NCBI RefSeq assembly: GCF_018619435.1
Contig: NZ_JAHFZF010000019.1
Location: 1-64,000 of the forward strand
Origin: Rhodoferax sp. U11-2br
Lineage (GTDB): Bacteria; Pseudomonadota; Gammaproteobacteria; Burkholderiales; Burkholderiaceae_C
Length of the DNA stretch: 64,000 nucleotides
Reading direction: 5' to 3'
The notes below the pieces were generated by a model, which saw only the letters and a list, made by a program, of their open reading frames with translations, made no database searches and had not been told where the DNA came from. Made by a program: the position numbers and the translations under genes. Below, one piece after another: positions 21,218 through 30,188 of the stretch (positions within the stretch are counted from its first letter, which is position 1; every line of letters starts with the position of its first letter).

Positions 21218-22777
21218 TCACCTGTTCAGGACGCTGCGTGCTTGTTGTGCCGTTCCACCCCCGTCTGAGGGCGGCAGGACGGGCGTTGCGCGCAACAGAT
21301 AACGCTGTTCCAGATGCGAGCGAAAGTGCTGTGGGTTGAGTATTTCGCCGGTGGCTTGTTGCACCAGGTCCTGGGTCGGCCAGCGGCTGGCCTGTTGCCA
21401 GATGTGTTGTTGCAGCCAGTCAAAGATCGGAGACAGATCGCCTGTTGCCACCCGTGTGTCCAGGTCGGGGTGGGCGCGTCGGATGCAAGCAAAAAACTGC
21501 GCGGCATACATGGCACCAAGCGTGTAGCTAGGGAAATAACCAAAGCTGCCGCTGGGCCAGTGGATGTCCTGCAGGCAGCCGTCTTTGAAATTGCCGCGTG
21601 TGTCCAGACCGAGGTACTGCGCCATTTTCTGATCCCAGTGGGCCGGAATGTCCTCGGGCGCCATCAGACCGTTGATCAGATCCCGCTCAATCTCATAACG
21701 CAGGATGACATGGGCCGGATAGGTCAGTTCGTCCGCGTCCACCCGGATCAAGCCTGGCTGCACCCGGGTGTAGAGGCGAGCCAGGTTGTCTGCCTCAAAG
21801 GCGACCTGGTAGCCCAGGTGTTGGGCAATGCGTGGTGCGATGTGTTGCAGAAACGCGGCACTACGGCCCAGTTGCATCTCGAACAGCAGGCTTTGGCTCT
21901 CATGGATACCCATCGAACGAGCCCGGCCGACCGGCAGGTGACGGGTGTCTGTGGGCAGATTCTGCTCGTAACGCGCGTGGCCGGTTTCGTGCACGACGCC
22001 CATCATGCTGCGCATGAAGTCGGCCTCGGTGTAGCGGGTGGTGATGCGTACATCCTCGGGCACACCGCCGCAAAACGGGTGGGCGGACACATCCAGCCGC
22101 CCTGCGGCAAAGTCAAAACCGAGCAGCCCCATGAGATCGACCCCCAGCGCCCGCTGTTGTTCGACGGGGAAGGGGCCAACTGGTGCCAACACAGGCTCAC
22201 CAGCCTGTTTGGCCAACACCTGTTGCACCAAGTCGGGCAACCAGGTTTTGACATCATCAAACAGGGTGTCGATGTCGGTGCTGCGGCTGCCAGGCTCGTA
22301 CTTGTCCATCAGCGCATCAAAGGGGCTGATGCCTTGGGCCTGGGACAGGATCTGTGCTTCTTCCCGCGCGTTGTTCACCACCTCGCGGAAGTTACCCAGA
22401 AAACCGGTCCAGTCGTTGTTCTGGCGCTGGCTGCGCCAGGCATGTTCACAGCGGGATGTGGCCAGACTCTGGGCCTGCACCAGGCGCTCGGGTAAACAGG
22501 TGCTCAAGGTCCAGTCGCGCCGCATCTCGTGCAGGTTGGCCTGCTGCAGCGCGTCCAGGGGCTCGGCGCTGGCACTTTGCAGCAGACCGGGCAAACGCAC
22601 ATCAGCCAACATCTGGTGCATCACCACCTGTAATTCTGCCAGCGCTGCACCGCTGGCTGCGTTGCCTTTGGGCGGCATCATCGCCGCCTGGTCCCAGCCG
22701 GCCAGGGCGCCCAGGTGGCCCAAACGGTACAGGCGGGTGAAGGTGTGGGTCAGGGCGGTGTAGGCGGGGGTGTTCAT
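21218..22777 (-). CDS. M32-family metallocarboxypeptidase
   Basis: 519 residues from ATG 22777 (MNTPAYTALTHTF); a 43-codon upstream extension is not conserved. Zinc motif H263-E-T-G-H267 in MGVVHETGHARYEQ, and the family segments GRSMGIHESQSL (here GRARSMGIHESQSLL) and DADELTYPAHVILRYEIE. M32 enzymes (Taq carboxypeptidase group) remove C-terminal residues from peptides in the cytoplasm. It diverges from psd, 137 bases away. Not linked to neighbouring functions. Confidence 0.95.
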   Translation of the reverse strand: MNTPAYTALTHTFTRLYRLGHLGALAGWDQAAMMPPKGNAASGAALAELQVVMHQMLADVRLPGLLQSASAEPLDALQQANLHEMRRDWTLSTCLPERLVQAQSLATSRCEHAWRSQRQNNDWTGFLGNFREVVNNAREEAQILSQAQGISPFDALMDKYEPGSRSTDIDTLFDDVKTWLPDLVQQVLAKQAGEPVLAPVGPFPVEQQRALGVDLMGLLGFDFAAGRLDVSAHPFCGGVPEDVRITTRYTEADFMRSMMGVVHETGHARYEQNLPTDTRHLPVGRARSMGIHESQSLLFEMQLGRSAAFLQHIAPRIAQHLGYQVAFEADNLARLYTRVQPGLIRVDADELTYPAHVILRYEIERDLINGLMAPEDIPAHWDQKMAQYLGLDTRGNFKDGCLQDIHWPSGSFGYFPSYTLGAMYAAQFFACIRRAHPDLDTRVATGDLSPIFDWLQQHIWQQASRWPTQDLVQQATGEILNPQHFRSHLEQRYLLRATPVLPPSDGGGTAQQARSVLNR

Positions 22778-22914
22778 AGCGTGGGTATCCTGAGGTTGAG
22801 TGCGGCGAACGGACCGCGAGCGGTGGTGACATTTTGGCACCGGGTCTGCTGCGAACTTGGCCTGGCAGGCCGACCGATAGAATGCCATTCCCCATTCACT
22901 CCCCACCTTGCTCC

Positions 22915-23778
22915 ATGTCTGAACGTCTTGCCGTGCTTTCGCAGTACCTGTTGCCCAAGCAGGCCCTCACGGCCTTGGCTGGGAAGGTGGCCCGTTGGCA
23001 GGGCGGCTCGGCGACCACCGCGCTGATCGCCTGGTTTGTGAAACGTTACCGGGTCAACATGACCGAGGCAGCGAACCCAGACATCGCCAGTTACGCCAGC
23101 TTCAACGACTTTTTCACCCGTGAATTAAGTAGCGGCGCCCGCCCGCTAGCGCAGGCCGAGCTGATTTGCCCGGTGGATGGTGCCATCAGCCAATTCGGCC
23201 CGATCCAGGGGCAGCAGATTTTTCAAGCCAAAGGTCACGATTACAGCTGTACCGCTCTGGTGGGTGGGGATGCCAGTCTGGCCGCCCAGTTCACGGATGG
23301 CCACTTCGCCACGCTGTACCTCAGCCCGCGCGACTACCACCGCATTCACATGCCCTGTGACGGGGTGTTGCGCCGCATGATTTATGTGCCGGGCGACCTG
23401 TTTTCCGTCAATCCGGCGACGGCGCGTGGTGTGCCGGGACTGTTTGCGCGCAACGAGCGGGTGGTGTGTGTGTTTGATGGCCCGCGCGGGCCGTTTGTGC
23501 TGGTGCTGGTGGGTGCCACCATTGTGGGCAGCATAGCCACCGTCTGGCATGGGGTGGTGAATGCCAAACGCACGGGTCAACAGGCGCAATGGCACTATGA
23601 CGATCAGAGCAAAGTATTCAAGCAGGGCGAGGAGATGGGGCGCTTTTTGCTTGGCTCGACGGTGGTGATGTTATTCCCCAAAGGCCCACTCACCTTCAAC
23701 CCCGGCTGGCAGCCAGGTGGTGCCATCCGGCTGGGTGAGGTTGTGGCCAACACCAAGCCGTCTGACCACCTGGCCTGA
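22915..23778 (+). CDS. psd: Phosphatidylserine decarboxylase proenzyme
   Basis: Makes phosphatidylethanolamine at the inner membrane. 287 residues from ATG 22915 (MSERLAVLSQYLLPKQ), the E. coli-like start; the frame is open 27 codons further upstream. The self-cleavage motif L-G-S-T is at 246-249, so S248 would become the pyruvoyl group. D88 in CPVDGA and H145 in RDYHRIHMP complete the catalytic triad seen in E. coli Psd. No terminator is obvious between it and the convergent gene at 23868. Confidence 0.97.
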   Translation: MSERLAVLSQYLLPKQALTALAGKVARWQGGSATTALIAWFVKRYRVNMTEAANPDIASYASFNDFFTRELSSGARPLAQAELICPVDGAISQFGPIQGQQIFQAKGHDYSCTALVGGDASLAAQFTDGHFATLYLSPRDYHRIHMPCDGVLRRMIYVPGDLFSVNPATARGVPGLFARNERVVCVFDGPRGPFVLVLVGATIVGSIATVWHGVVNAKRTGQQAQWHYDDQSKVFKQGEEMGRFLLGSTVVMLFPKGPLTFNPGWQPGGAIRLGEVVANTKPSDHLA

Positions 23779-23867
23779 CATCTGACCGCCGCCCGGAGCG
23801 GTGTCACACCCAGGCGCCGCGTCAGCCGCTGCTGCTGTTCAGCGCCATGCGGCTGTGAGGCCTTGCT

Positions 23868-25241
23868 TCAGTTGGCACGCAGGAACTCAGCCACGTCCAG
23901 CAGCACCAGTTCGTTGTCATCCGCCTTGTTGGGCTCGCGGCTGCTGGAGAACGGCAGGTTGTTGTCATTGCCGACCACGATGTGGGTGGCGTCCACCACA
24001 TCCACGTTCTCAATCGTGAAGAAGGGGAAGGTCAGCACCCCGTCGTTCAGCGGTTTGCGTGCCAGTTTGTGTGGGTCGGCGATGGCCATCAGGTCGATGT
24101 AGCCGATCTTGCGCAGCGGACCGCCCGCATTGGCCTCATTCAGCTCCACCTTGTAGACCCGTTTGAACTTGGCCAGGTCGTGGAAACAATCGCTGCGTTT
24201 CTGGCCCTCGGGGCAGGCTTTGTCAGCCGTGCCTTCGCCGTTGTCGCGCTCGATGATCAGGCCGGTGCTCTCGTTGATCATGTTGAAGTCACCAATGGCG
24301 TGGTGGTTGGCCTCCAACACATATTTCCAGTGGCGGCCCGTCCATTGCCCGGCCTTCACGTCGAATTCGAGCACACGCAGGTACTGCTTGCCGTCCAGCA
24401 CTTCGGGCGCTTTGCTGGCGTCGTCCCACAATGCGCCTTCGAGCAGGGCATACAGTTTGCTGCCGTCCTTGGAGGCGGCCATGCCTTCAAAGCCTTTGGA
24501 GCGGCGCACCTGGAACTTGACCTCCTGGTTGGGCGCAGCGGGCGTGGTGACGGCCGGGTGGTCGGGGGAGCGCACCACTTTGCCATCAACCTGGGTTTCA
24601 AACACCGCCAGCACTTTGCCCTTCAGGTCGGCCTTGATCAGGAACGGGCCCAGTTCGTCGCCAATCCACAAGGCGCCGCCCGCAAACTGGAAACTCTCGG
24701 TGTCGAAGTCCGAGCCGGTCAGGTAACGCGCCTTGGAGCCTTCGTGCACGATGCGAAACGGCACCTTTTTGTCCGGATCGTGCAGGAAGATGGTGTCGAG
24801 GCGTTTGAATTGACCCGTTTTGAAGTCCACTTTGTAGTGGTTCAGGTACAGCGCAAAGTCAGGTGAGTTGGCTTTGGAGCCGGCGCCGTTGTCAGTCAGG
24901 ATCCAGAAGCTGCCGTCTGGCATGTGTTTGATGCCCGAATGCCCCTGCAGCGGCTGGCCTTTGAAGGGCAGGGAGATGCCGGTTGGTCGGCCTGCTGACA
25001 GGCCTTCAACGCTGGCCAGTTTGTCCACCCGAGTGCCGGTGGTGAATTTGCCGCTGGTTTGCAGGTCAGCTGGGGCGTCCTTGCGGGCCGCAACAAAACT
25101 GGCCGCTGGCAGGACCGCATGACCTGACAGGGTGGCCGGGTAGGCCTGTTGTGCCCACGTCGAAAGCTGGAATGTGAGCAGTGCGGCAGCAGCCAGGTTC
25201 AAACCAAGTTTGGTAGTGGGTGTCATAGGTGATGTTGACAT
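23868..25241 (-). CDS. Exported phytase-like/esterase-like beta-propeller protein
   Basis: 457 residues from ATG 25241, with ATG 25226 (MTPTTKLGLNL) equally possible. A signal peptide ends near STWAQQA. The body matches the esterase-like activity of phytase family: GHSGIKHMPDGSFWILTDNGAGSK, GDELGPFLIKADL, SKGFEGMAASKDGSKLYALLEG and the late DVVDATHIVVGNDNNLPFS. Proteins of this family hydrolyse phosphate or carboxyl esters in the periplasm; the substrate here is unknown. It is 91 bases from purU, which reads in the same direction. Confidence 0.85.
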   Translation of the reverse strand: MSTSPMTPTTKLGLNLAAAALLTFQLSTWAQQAYPATLSGHAVLPAASFVAARKDAPADLQTSGKFTTGTRVDKLASVEGLSAGRPTGISLPFKGQPLQGHSGIKHMPDGSFWILTDNGAGSKANSPDFALYLNHYKVDFKTGQFKRLDTIFLHDPDKKVPFRIVHEGSKARYLTGSDFDTESFQFAGGALWIGDELGPFLIKADLKGKVLAVFETQVDGKVVRSPDHPAVTTPAAPNQEVKFQVRRSKGFEGMAASKDGSKLYALLEGALWDDASKAPEVLDGKQYLRVLEFDVKAGQWTGRHWKYVLEANHHAIGDFNMINESTGLIIERDNGEGTADKACPEGQKRSDCFHDLAKFKRVYKVELNEANAGGPLRKIGYIDLMAIADPHKLARKPLNDGVLTFPFFTIENVDVVDATHIVVGNDNNLPFSSSREPNKADDNELVLLDVAEFLRAN

Positions 25242-25332
25242 CGTTGATGAAAACGCCACTATGGCGGCCCGCCATGACAGTTGCGTGAAACAGGCCTGGC
25301 GCTGAGGCACAGGCCTGAACCACAACTCACGA

Positions 25333-26181
25333 CTACTTGAAGATCACGGTTTTGTGGCCGTTGAGCAGCACCCGGTGTTCGCTGTGCCATTTGACGGCGC
25401 GGGCCAGCACCTGGCTTTCGGTGTCGCGGCCTAATGCCGTCAAATCTTCCACGGTTTTGCTGTGGTCAACACGGGCCACATCCTGCTCGATGATCGGGCC
25501 TTCGTCCAGGTCTGCGGTCACATAGTGGGCTGTGGCACCAATCAGTTTCACCCCACGGTCATGTGCCTGGTAGTAGGGCTTGGCACCCTTGAAACTGGGC
25601 AGGAACGAGTGATGGATGTTGATCGCGCGGCCAGACAAAGCGCGGCACAGATCGTTGCTGAGGATCTGCATGTAACGTGCCAGCACCACCAGTTCGGCAT
25701 CTTCGTTCTGGATAATCTCCAGCTGTTTGGCTTCGACCTGCGCCTTGGTGGCTGCGGTGACCGGTAGGTGGTGAAACGGCACGTTGTAACTGGCCGCCAG
25801 CTGGTAGAACTCGCGGTGGTTGGAGACGATGGCGCGGATGTCCAGCGGCAGCAGGCCACTCTTCCAGCGAAACAGCAGGTCGTTGAGACAATGGCCTTCC
25901 TTGCTGACCATGATCACTGTGCGCATCGGCTCGGCCTGCGCGTGTAATCGCCACTGCATCTCAAATGGTGCCGCAAAATCGGTCAGTTGGGTCTTGAGCT
26001 CGCTAAAGCTGAGTTTGGCGCAGGCAAACTGCACCCGCATGAAAAACAAGCCAGTGCTCTGGTCGTTGTACTGGGCGGCTTCTTCGATGTTGCCGCTGCG
26101 TTCCAGCAAGAAGCCGGAGACCGCGTGCACCAGACCCAGACGGTCCGGGCAGGAGAGGGTGAGGATGTAGACGGGGTTCAT
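25333..26181 (-). CDS. purU: Formyltetrahydrofolate deformylase
   Basis: Hydrolyses 10-formyl-tetrahydrofolate to formate and tetrahydrofolate. 282 residues from ATG 26181 (MNPVYILTLSCPDRLGLVHAV). An N-terminal ACT domain occupies residues 5-85 and the formyltransferase-fold domain follows, with INIHHSFLPSFKGAKPY and the GATAHYVTADLDEGPIIEQDV segment containing the catalytic Asp/His region. The 15-residue upstream extension of the frame is not conserved. Confidence 0.96.
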   Translation of the reverse strand: MNPVYILTLSCPDRLGLVHAVSGFLLERSGNIEEAAQYNDQSTGLFFMRVQFACAKLSFSELKTQLTDFAAPFEMQWRLHAQAEPMRTVIMVSKEGHCLNDLLFRWKSGLLPLDIRAIVSNHREFYQLAASYNVPFHHLPVTAATKAQVEAKQLEIIQNEDAELVVLARYMQILSNDLCRALSGRAINIHHSFLPSFKGAKPYYQAHDRGVKLIGATAHYVTADLDEGPIIEQDVARVDHSKTVEDLTALGRDTESQVLARAVKWHSEHRVLLNGHKTVIFK

Positions 26182-26319
26182 AGGGGCGATATTGTCGCAG
26201 GCCAGCAAGGGGTGGCTGCCCAACGGTTTGTTCCCGTCAGCCCCAAGACGGCTTCACAAGGTATCAGCAGACCGGATTTGCCAGCTGCGAACGCACCAGG
26301 TCGCCGCGTGACAGCGGCG

Positions 26320-26628
26320 TCAATGCAAGATGACCGGGTTTTGTGCCAGCTCGGCGTATTGTTCCAAGGTGTCTTCGACTTCTTCCTGGGTAGGGGTCTT
26401 GAGCTGCCAGGCTGAAATATGCTGTTGAAACAGCTCGGCCCAGGAGCCGTCGAGGTAAACCTCTTTGCCGTTGCGTTTGTCCACGATCTCAAAACCGTGG
26501 CGCGCCAGTCTTGGCACGATCAGCAGTTGCTCACCCTCCCCCAAGCTGTCTGTGGGCACGTCAGCGGCCACGGCATTGGCCAACATGTGTGTCACAGAGA
26601 AGGTGTCAGAGTCGTAAAGGGTGTGCAT
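26320..26628 (-). CDS. DUF3567 family protein (BTH_I0359-like)
   Basis: 102 residues from ATG 26628; a TTG two codons earlier is in frame. Small acidic cytoplasmic protein with the burkholderial family pattern MHTLYDSDTFSVTHM, a GFEIVDKRNGKEVYLDGSWAELF block and a final helix EEVEDTLEQYAEL. Function is unknown. It stands alone between purU and the DUF3108 gene. Confidence 0.82.
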   Translation of the reverse strand: MHTLYDSDTFSVTHMLANAVAADVPTDSLGEGEQLLIVPRLARHGFEIVDKRNGKEVYLDGSWAELFQQHISAWQLKTPTQEEVEDTLEQYAELAQNPVILH

Positions 26629-26709
26629 GGACAAATTATGCTTGATTCAAGGTGTTGCTGCAGTTGGGTGCCAAACCCGGTTTTTCAAGCTCCCATGCGA
26701 TGGGCCATA

Positions 26710-27786
26710 TCAGTCAGTTTCGGTCGCCAACTCGGTGGATCGCCATTGCTGGTCAGCGCTTTCGCCATTGGCGTCGGTGACGCGGATGCGCGCGGGCAGG
26801 TAGTCCAGTTGGGGTGCCAGCCAGACCTCAATCTTTTGCTCGTAAGGCTCACGCGGCTGGCGCTCCAGTTTCACGGTCTGGAGTGTGCCCCCCGGCAGTT
26901 CGAGAGCCTCGGCCGGCATCACAGTGAACAGCCAGACGATGGCATTGCGTGGCCCGGCGGTTTGCAGGCTGAGGGTGGTGCCGGATTCAAAGTGTGCCGG
27001 GTCGCTGGCCACCAGAGCGCCCAGTTGAAGCAGCACACTCAGTCGGTCTTGCGCGCCAGCCAGCAGGGGTGCGTCTGGTGTGTTGGCGCTGAAGCTGATC
27101 GTGCCTTGTGCCCGGTTGAAATGTGTGGCGAGTTCGCTGCGGTATTTGTCGGCAAAGCGGTCGGGCGCCAACCCGGTGCTGGTGATGTGCCCCTGGCTGG
27201 TTTGCATGCGTGACTGGCCAAAGGCGCTGTAACGCAGCCGTGCACTGTAGTGGTCGCCCAGGTTGCGCCAGAGCAACTCGGCGTTCAGACTGAACGGGAA
27301 TTTGCTGGTCATCAGGGTGTAGGTCAGCCGTTTGGAGCTGCTCAGGCGCTCTGGATCGACATGTAAGGGTTTGGCGGCTGGGGCCTGCGCGATATCGGGT
27401 GTTGGCTTCGCTTCAGGTGCTGAAGCAGGAGGTTCGGGCTCAATCGCTGCCACTTGAGGGTCTGGCACCACCGCTTCGGCGGGTGAGATGTCTGTGCTGC
27501 GGGTGTCCGACACGACTGCGCTTGTGTCGACCTGGTGCTTGGGTTGAGCGGCTGCCACGCGGGTTTTTGCTTGGGGCTTGGCCTTGCTTGCCTCCACTGG
27601 CGTGGGGGCCATTGGCTGCAGGGGTAGGGGCTCCGTCACCGTGCGCGTCACAAATGTGCTTTCTGCGCGAGCGGTCTGGTTCAACGGTGTCAGGGTGTCA
27701 GAGACCAGGCCCATCAGCGCCAGATGGGCCAGCACAACAGCGGCGGTCAGCAACAACCAGCGTTGGATGGCAGAGCGGGCAGGCAT
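26710..27786 (-). CDS. DUF3108 family membrane-anchored/exported protein
   Basis: 358 residues. One membrane segment at about residues 9-28 is followed by a Pro/Ala/Thr-rich region (residues 40-145) that looks disordered, then a DUF3108 beta-rich domain (about 150-350; SKRLTYTLMTSKFPFSLNAELLWR, DRLSVLLQLGALVASDP, YLPARIRVTDANGESADQQW). The layout, a membrane anchor plus Pro-rich spacer, resembles proteins that span the periplasm. Function is unknown. Confidence 0.8.
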   Translation of the reverse strand: MPARSAIQRWLLLTAAVVLAHLALMGLVSDTLTPLNQTARAESTFVTRTVTEPLPLQPMAPTPVEASKAKPQAKTRVAAAQPKHQVDTSAVVSDTRSTDISPAEAVVPDPQVAAIEPEPPASAPEAKPTPDIAQAPAAKPLHVDPERLSSSKRLTYTLMTSKFPFSLNAELLWRNLGDHYSARLRYSAFGQSRMQTSQGHITSTGLAPDRFADKYRSELATHFNRAQGTISFSANTPDAPLLAGAQDRLSVLLQLGALVASDPAHFESGTTLSLQTAGPRNAIVWLFTVMPAEALELPGGTLQTVKLERQPREPYEQKIEVWLAPQLDYLPARIRVTDANGESADQQWRSTELATETD

Positions 27787-27814
27787 GATGCGCTGAGATT
27801 ATCCGCGTTGGGCT

Positions 27815-28417
27815 TCAGGCGCCTGCCAGCTGTTTGGCGAAAGTGCGCACACCACGCAGCATCATCTCGATCGACACCGCCACCAGCACCAGGCCCATCA
27901 GCCGCTCCAGCGCCACCACAAAGCGGTCACCTGCCACACGCTGGATGCGCTCGGCCAGTACCAGCACCACGGCGCTCACGGTCATGGTGACACACAGTGC
28001 AGCTATCCACTCCAGGCGTTTTTCGGGCGCCTGCGACACCAGCAGCAGCACCGTGGCCAGCGCGGAGGGCCCAGCGATGGCGGGGATGGCCAGCGGCACG
28101 ATCAGCGGTTCCCCCATCGGCTCGGCACCCTCCACCTTGGGTGGCGGAAAAATCATGCGCAGCGCGATCAGGAACAGGATCACGCCACCACCAATCTGCA
28201 GGGACAGTTCGCTCAGGTTCATCACCCGCAGAAAACTGTCGCCGATGAACATGAAACTCAGCAACAGCACAAAGGCGATCAGTATCTCGCGCAAGATGAC
28301 CCGTGCGCGGCGCTCGGGCGGGACGTTTTTCAGCGCATTGGCAAATATCGGGATGTTGCCGATCGGATCCGTGATCAGGATCAGCAGGATGGTGGCCGAG
28401 ACAAAGGTGTAGTTCAT
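27815..28417 (-). CDS. MarC-family integral membrane protein
   Basis: 200 residues from ATG 28417, which overlaps the stop of the VOC gene by four bases (ATGA). About six membrane segments; the MarC signature ITDPIGNIPIFANALKNVP lies at residues 16-34 and VPLAIPAIAGPSALATVLLL in the second half. The family was once linked to multiple antibiotic resistance, a role not supported later, so no substrate can be assigned. Confidence 0.88.
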   Translation of the reverse strand: MNYTFVSATILLILITDPIGNIPIFANALKNVPPERRARVILREILIAFVLLLSFMFIGDSFLRVMNLSELSLQIGGGVILFLIALRMIFPPPKVEGAEPMGEPLIVPLAIPAIAGPSALATVLLLVSQAPEKRLEWIAALCVTMTVSAVVLVLAERIQRVAGDRFVVALERLMGLVLVAVSIEMMLRGVRTFAKQLAGA

Positions 28418-28827
28418 GCAGCGTAGACCGTGTCCAGCGAGGCAAAACCCTTGACCTCGATCGGGTTGCCAAACGGGTCGCAAAAAAACATCGTCCACTG
28501 CTCGCCCGGTTGACCGGCAAAACGCAGTTGCGGCACCAGGATGAAGTCAAGTTGGGCAGCCTGCAGCCGCTCGGCCAACGCCTGCCAGTCGGGCAAGGCC
28601 AGGATCACACCAAAGTGCGGCATCGGCACCAAATGGTCACCCACATGTCCCGTGGCCGCAGTCTTGAACGGCTCACCCAGATGCATCGAGAGCTGGTGGC
28701 CAAAAAAGTCGAAATCGACCCAGGTGTTGGTGCTGCGGCCCTCGCGGCAACCCAGCATACCGCCGTAAAAAGCGCGCGTCTGGTCCAGGTCGGTGACGTT
28801 GAAGGCAAGGTGAAACAGGCTGTTCAT
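28414..28827 (-). CDS. VOC-family (glyoxalase/dioxygenase-fold) protein
   Basis: 137 residues forming two beta-alpha-beta-beta-beta modules, with candidate metal ligands in LFHLAFNVTDL (H6), the MHLGE/PHFGVIL strands and the C-terminal FFCDPFGNPIEVKGF (E, second-module ligand). Similar small proteins are annotated as glyoxalase or bleomycin-resistance-like. Translationally coupled to marC. Substrate unknown. Confidence 0.83.
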   Translation of the reverse strand: MNSLFHLAFNVTDLDQTRAFYGGMLGCREGRSTNTWVDFDFFGHQLSMHLGEPFKTAATGHVGDHLVPMPHFGVILALPDWQALAERLQAAQLDFILVPQLRFAGQPGEQWTMFFCDPFGNPIEVKGFASLDTVYAA

Positions 28828-28889
28828 GGGCCACAGGATATCAGGGCATGGCTGGGTTTTTGGCGCGGGCCGCTGCGCCAGCGGTTAAG

Positions 28890-28905
28890 CTTGGTCATGG
28901 CCAAG
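28890..28905. promoter_or_regulatory. Palindrome before the dehydrogenase-ABC operon
   Basis: CTTGGTCATGGCCAAG is a 16-base palindrome with a single mismatched pair, lying 13 bases before the putative start of the first dehydrogenase subunit. A GC hairpin CCGCTG-CGC-CAGCGG sits at 28870-28884. It is a candidate repressor operator. The proximal regulator is not encoded nearby. Confidence 0.35.
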
Positions 28906-28918
28906 GGTTTCAAACACT

Positions 28919-30103
28919 TTGTTTCACGCTGACGTTCACCGCTCTGTGCGTGCGCCGCATGTCATTGTCATCGGCGCGGGGATTGTGGGTGCATCAGTCG
29001 CCTTCTTCCTGAGTCGGGCTGGCGCACGGGTCACGGTGCTGGATGCGCATACCCCCGCAGCAGGGGCTTCGGGCGCGTCGGATGGTGCGGTGTCGGTGGC
29101 CAGCAAGCGTCCTGGCCCCATGATGACCTTAGCCCAGGCGTCGCGTGCCCTCTATCACCAGTGGGTGCAGCAGGGCGTCCTGACCGATATCTACCACACC
29201 CGTCCCACCTATCTGTTTGCGCGAACGGACGAAGAAGTAGCCGTGATTGCCCAGCAGGGCGCCGATTTGATGGACCTGGGTGAACGCATTCTGCCGCTGA
29301 CACACGCCGAGCTGATGCAACGGGTGCCAGGTCTGGGGCGCCATGTGCTGGCGGGCATGAAGGTGCCTGACGATGGGCATGCGCTGGGGTACCGTGTGGT
29401 GGATCGCTTGCTGCAGGTGGCCAACGCGACCATTCACCGTTTTACCCCGGTGCACCGCCTGCTCCTGTCGGGTGAGCGCGTGGTGGGTGTTGTGACACCC
29501 AATGGCACGTTGGTGGCCGATATGGTGGTGGCCGCTGCAGGCCTGGGCACGGGGGCATTGGTGGGCTTGGACAAGGTGTTGATCCCGCGCAAAGGGCAAC
29601 TCATCGTGACTGACCGCGCATCCTTATCGGGCCCGGCTTTGCCTGGGCCTTTGATGTCTGCCGGGTACCTGGCGGCCAAACGACGTATGGTGCTGGGCCA
29701 ACGCAGCGCCAGCCTGGTGATTGACCCGCTGGAGACAGGCCAATTTTTGATCGGCAGCAGCCGCGAGACCGGGTTTGCCGACCGCCAAACCGACATCCAC
29801 ACTGTCTCCAGCCTGTTGCGTGAGGCTCTGGCGGTGGTGCCCGCGCTGGCTCAAAGGCGGGTGATCCGCACCTTTGCCGGCATTCGCATTGGCACCCAGG
29901 ACGGTCTGCCGATTGTCGGGCGGCATCCCATGCTGGCTGGCCTTTTCATTGCCACCGGCATGGAGGGTGACGGTATCTGCCTGGCGCCGGTGATGGGGTC
30001 GGCGCTGGCCAGGATGGTGATTGATGATGACGCGGGGGGGCAGGATGTGTCGGCCTTGGACCCCGGCCGTTTTGGTGATTTGCCCCTGGCCGACCTGAGC
30101 TGA
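28919..30103 (+). CDS. FAD-dependent oxidoreductase, DAO family (beta subunit of an opine/amino-acid dehydrogenase or HcnC-like)
   Basis: 394 residues with a Rossmann FAD motif near the N terminus (VIVIGAGIVGASVAFFLSRAG) and a C-terminal GIRIGTQDGLPIVGRHP segment typical of D-amino acid/glycine oxidase-type proteins. The start is uncertain: TTG 28919 has AAGGG upstream, while GTG 28946 gives MRAPHVIVIGAG. The next two genes encode a [2Fe-2S] subunit and a second flavoprotein, the set used by octopine/nopaline oxidases, D-hydroxyproline dehydrogenases and HCN synthase (HcnABC). With an amino-acid ABC importer following, catabolism of an opine or D-amino acid is the best guess. Confidence 0.85.
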   Translation: MFHADVHRSVRAPHVIVIGAGIVGASVAFFLSRAGARVTVLDAHTPAAGASGASDGAVSVASKRPGPMMTLAQASRALYHQWVQQGVLTDIYHTRPTYLFARTDEEVAVIAQQGADLMDLGERILPLTHAELMQRVPGLGRHVLAGMKVPDDGHALGYRVVDRLLQVANATIHRFTPVHRLLLSGERVVGVVTPNGTLVADMVVAAAGLGTGALVGLDKVLIPRKGQLIVTDRASLSGPALPGPLMSAGYLAAKRRMVLGQRSASLVIDPLETGQFLIGSSRETGFADRQTDIHTVSSLLREALAVVPALAQRRVIRTFAGIRIGTQDGLPIVGRHPMLAGLFIATGMEGDGICLAPVMGSALARMVIDDDAGGQDVSALDPGRFGDLPLADLS

Positions 30104-30174
30104 GCGGGCGCCCCGGCGCTACCCAAGGGTTTGGCCTGATGACGGGCATGTGCAAGCTGTTATCCTTGCAAATA

Positions 30175-30188
30175 CATTTGTGCAAATG
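30175..30188. promoter_or_regulatory. Palindrome over the start of the [2Fe-2S] subunit gene
   Basis: CATTTG-TG-CAAATG is a 14-base inverted repeat that runs into the ATG at 30186; TGCAAA occurs three times within 35 bases (30167, 30181, 30193). It may be a binding site for a regulator or simply affect translation. No known factor is assigned. Confidence 0.3.

Noticed and set aside
22834-22914. Longer start for psd
   Set aside because: The 27 extra residues are Pro/Arg-rich and unlike the family; ATG 22915 gives the usual Psd start.
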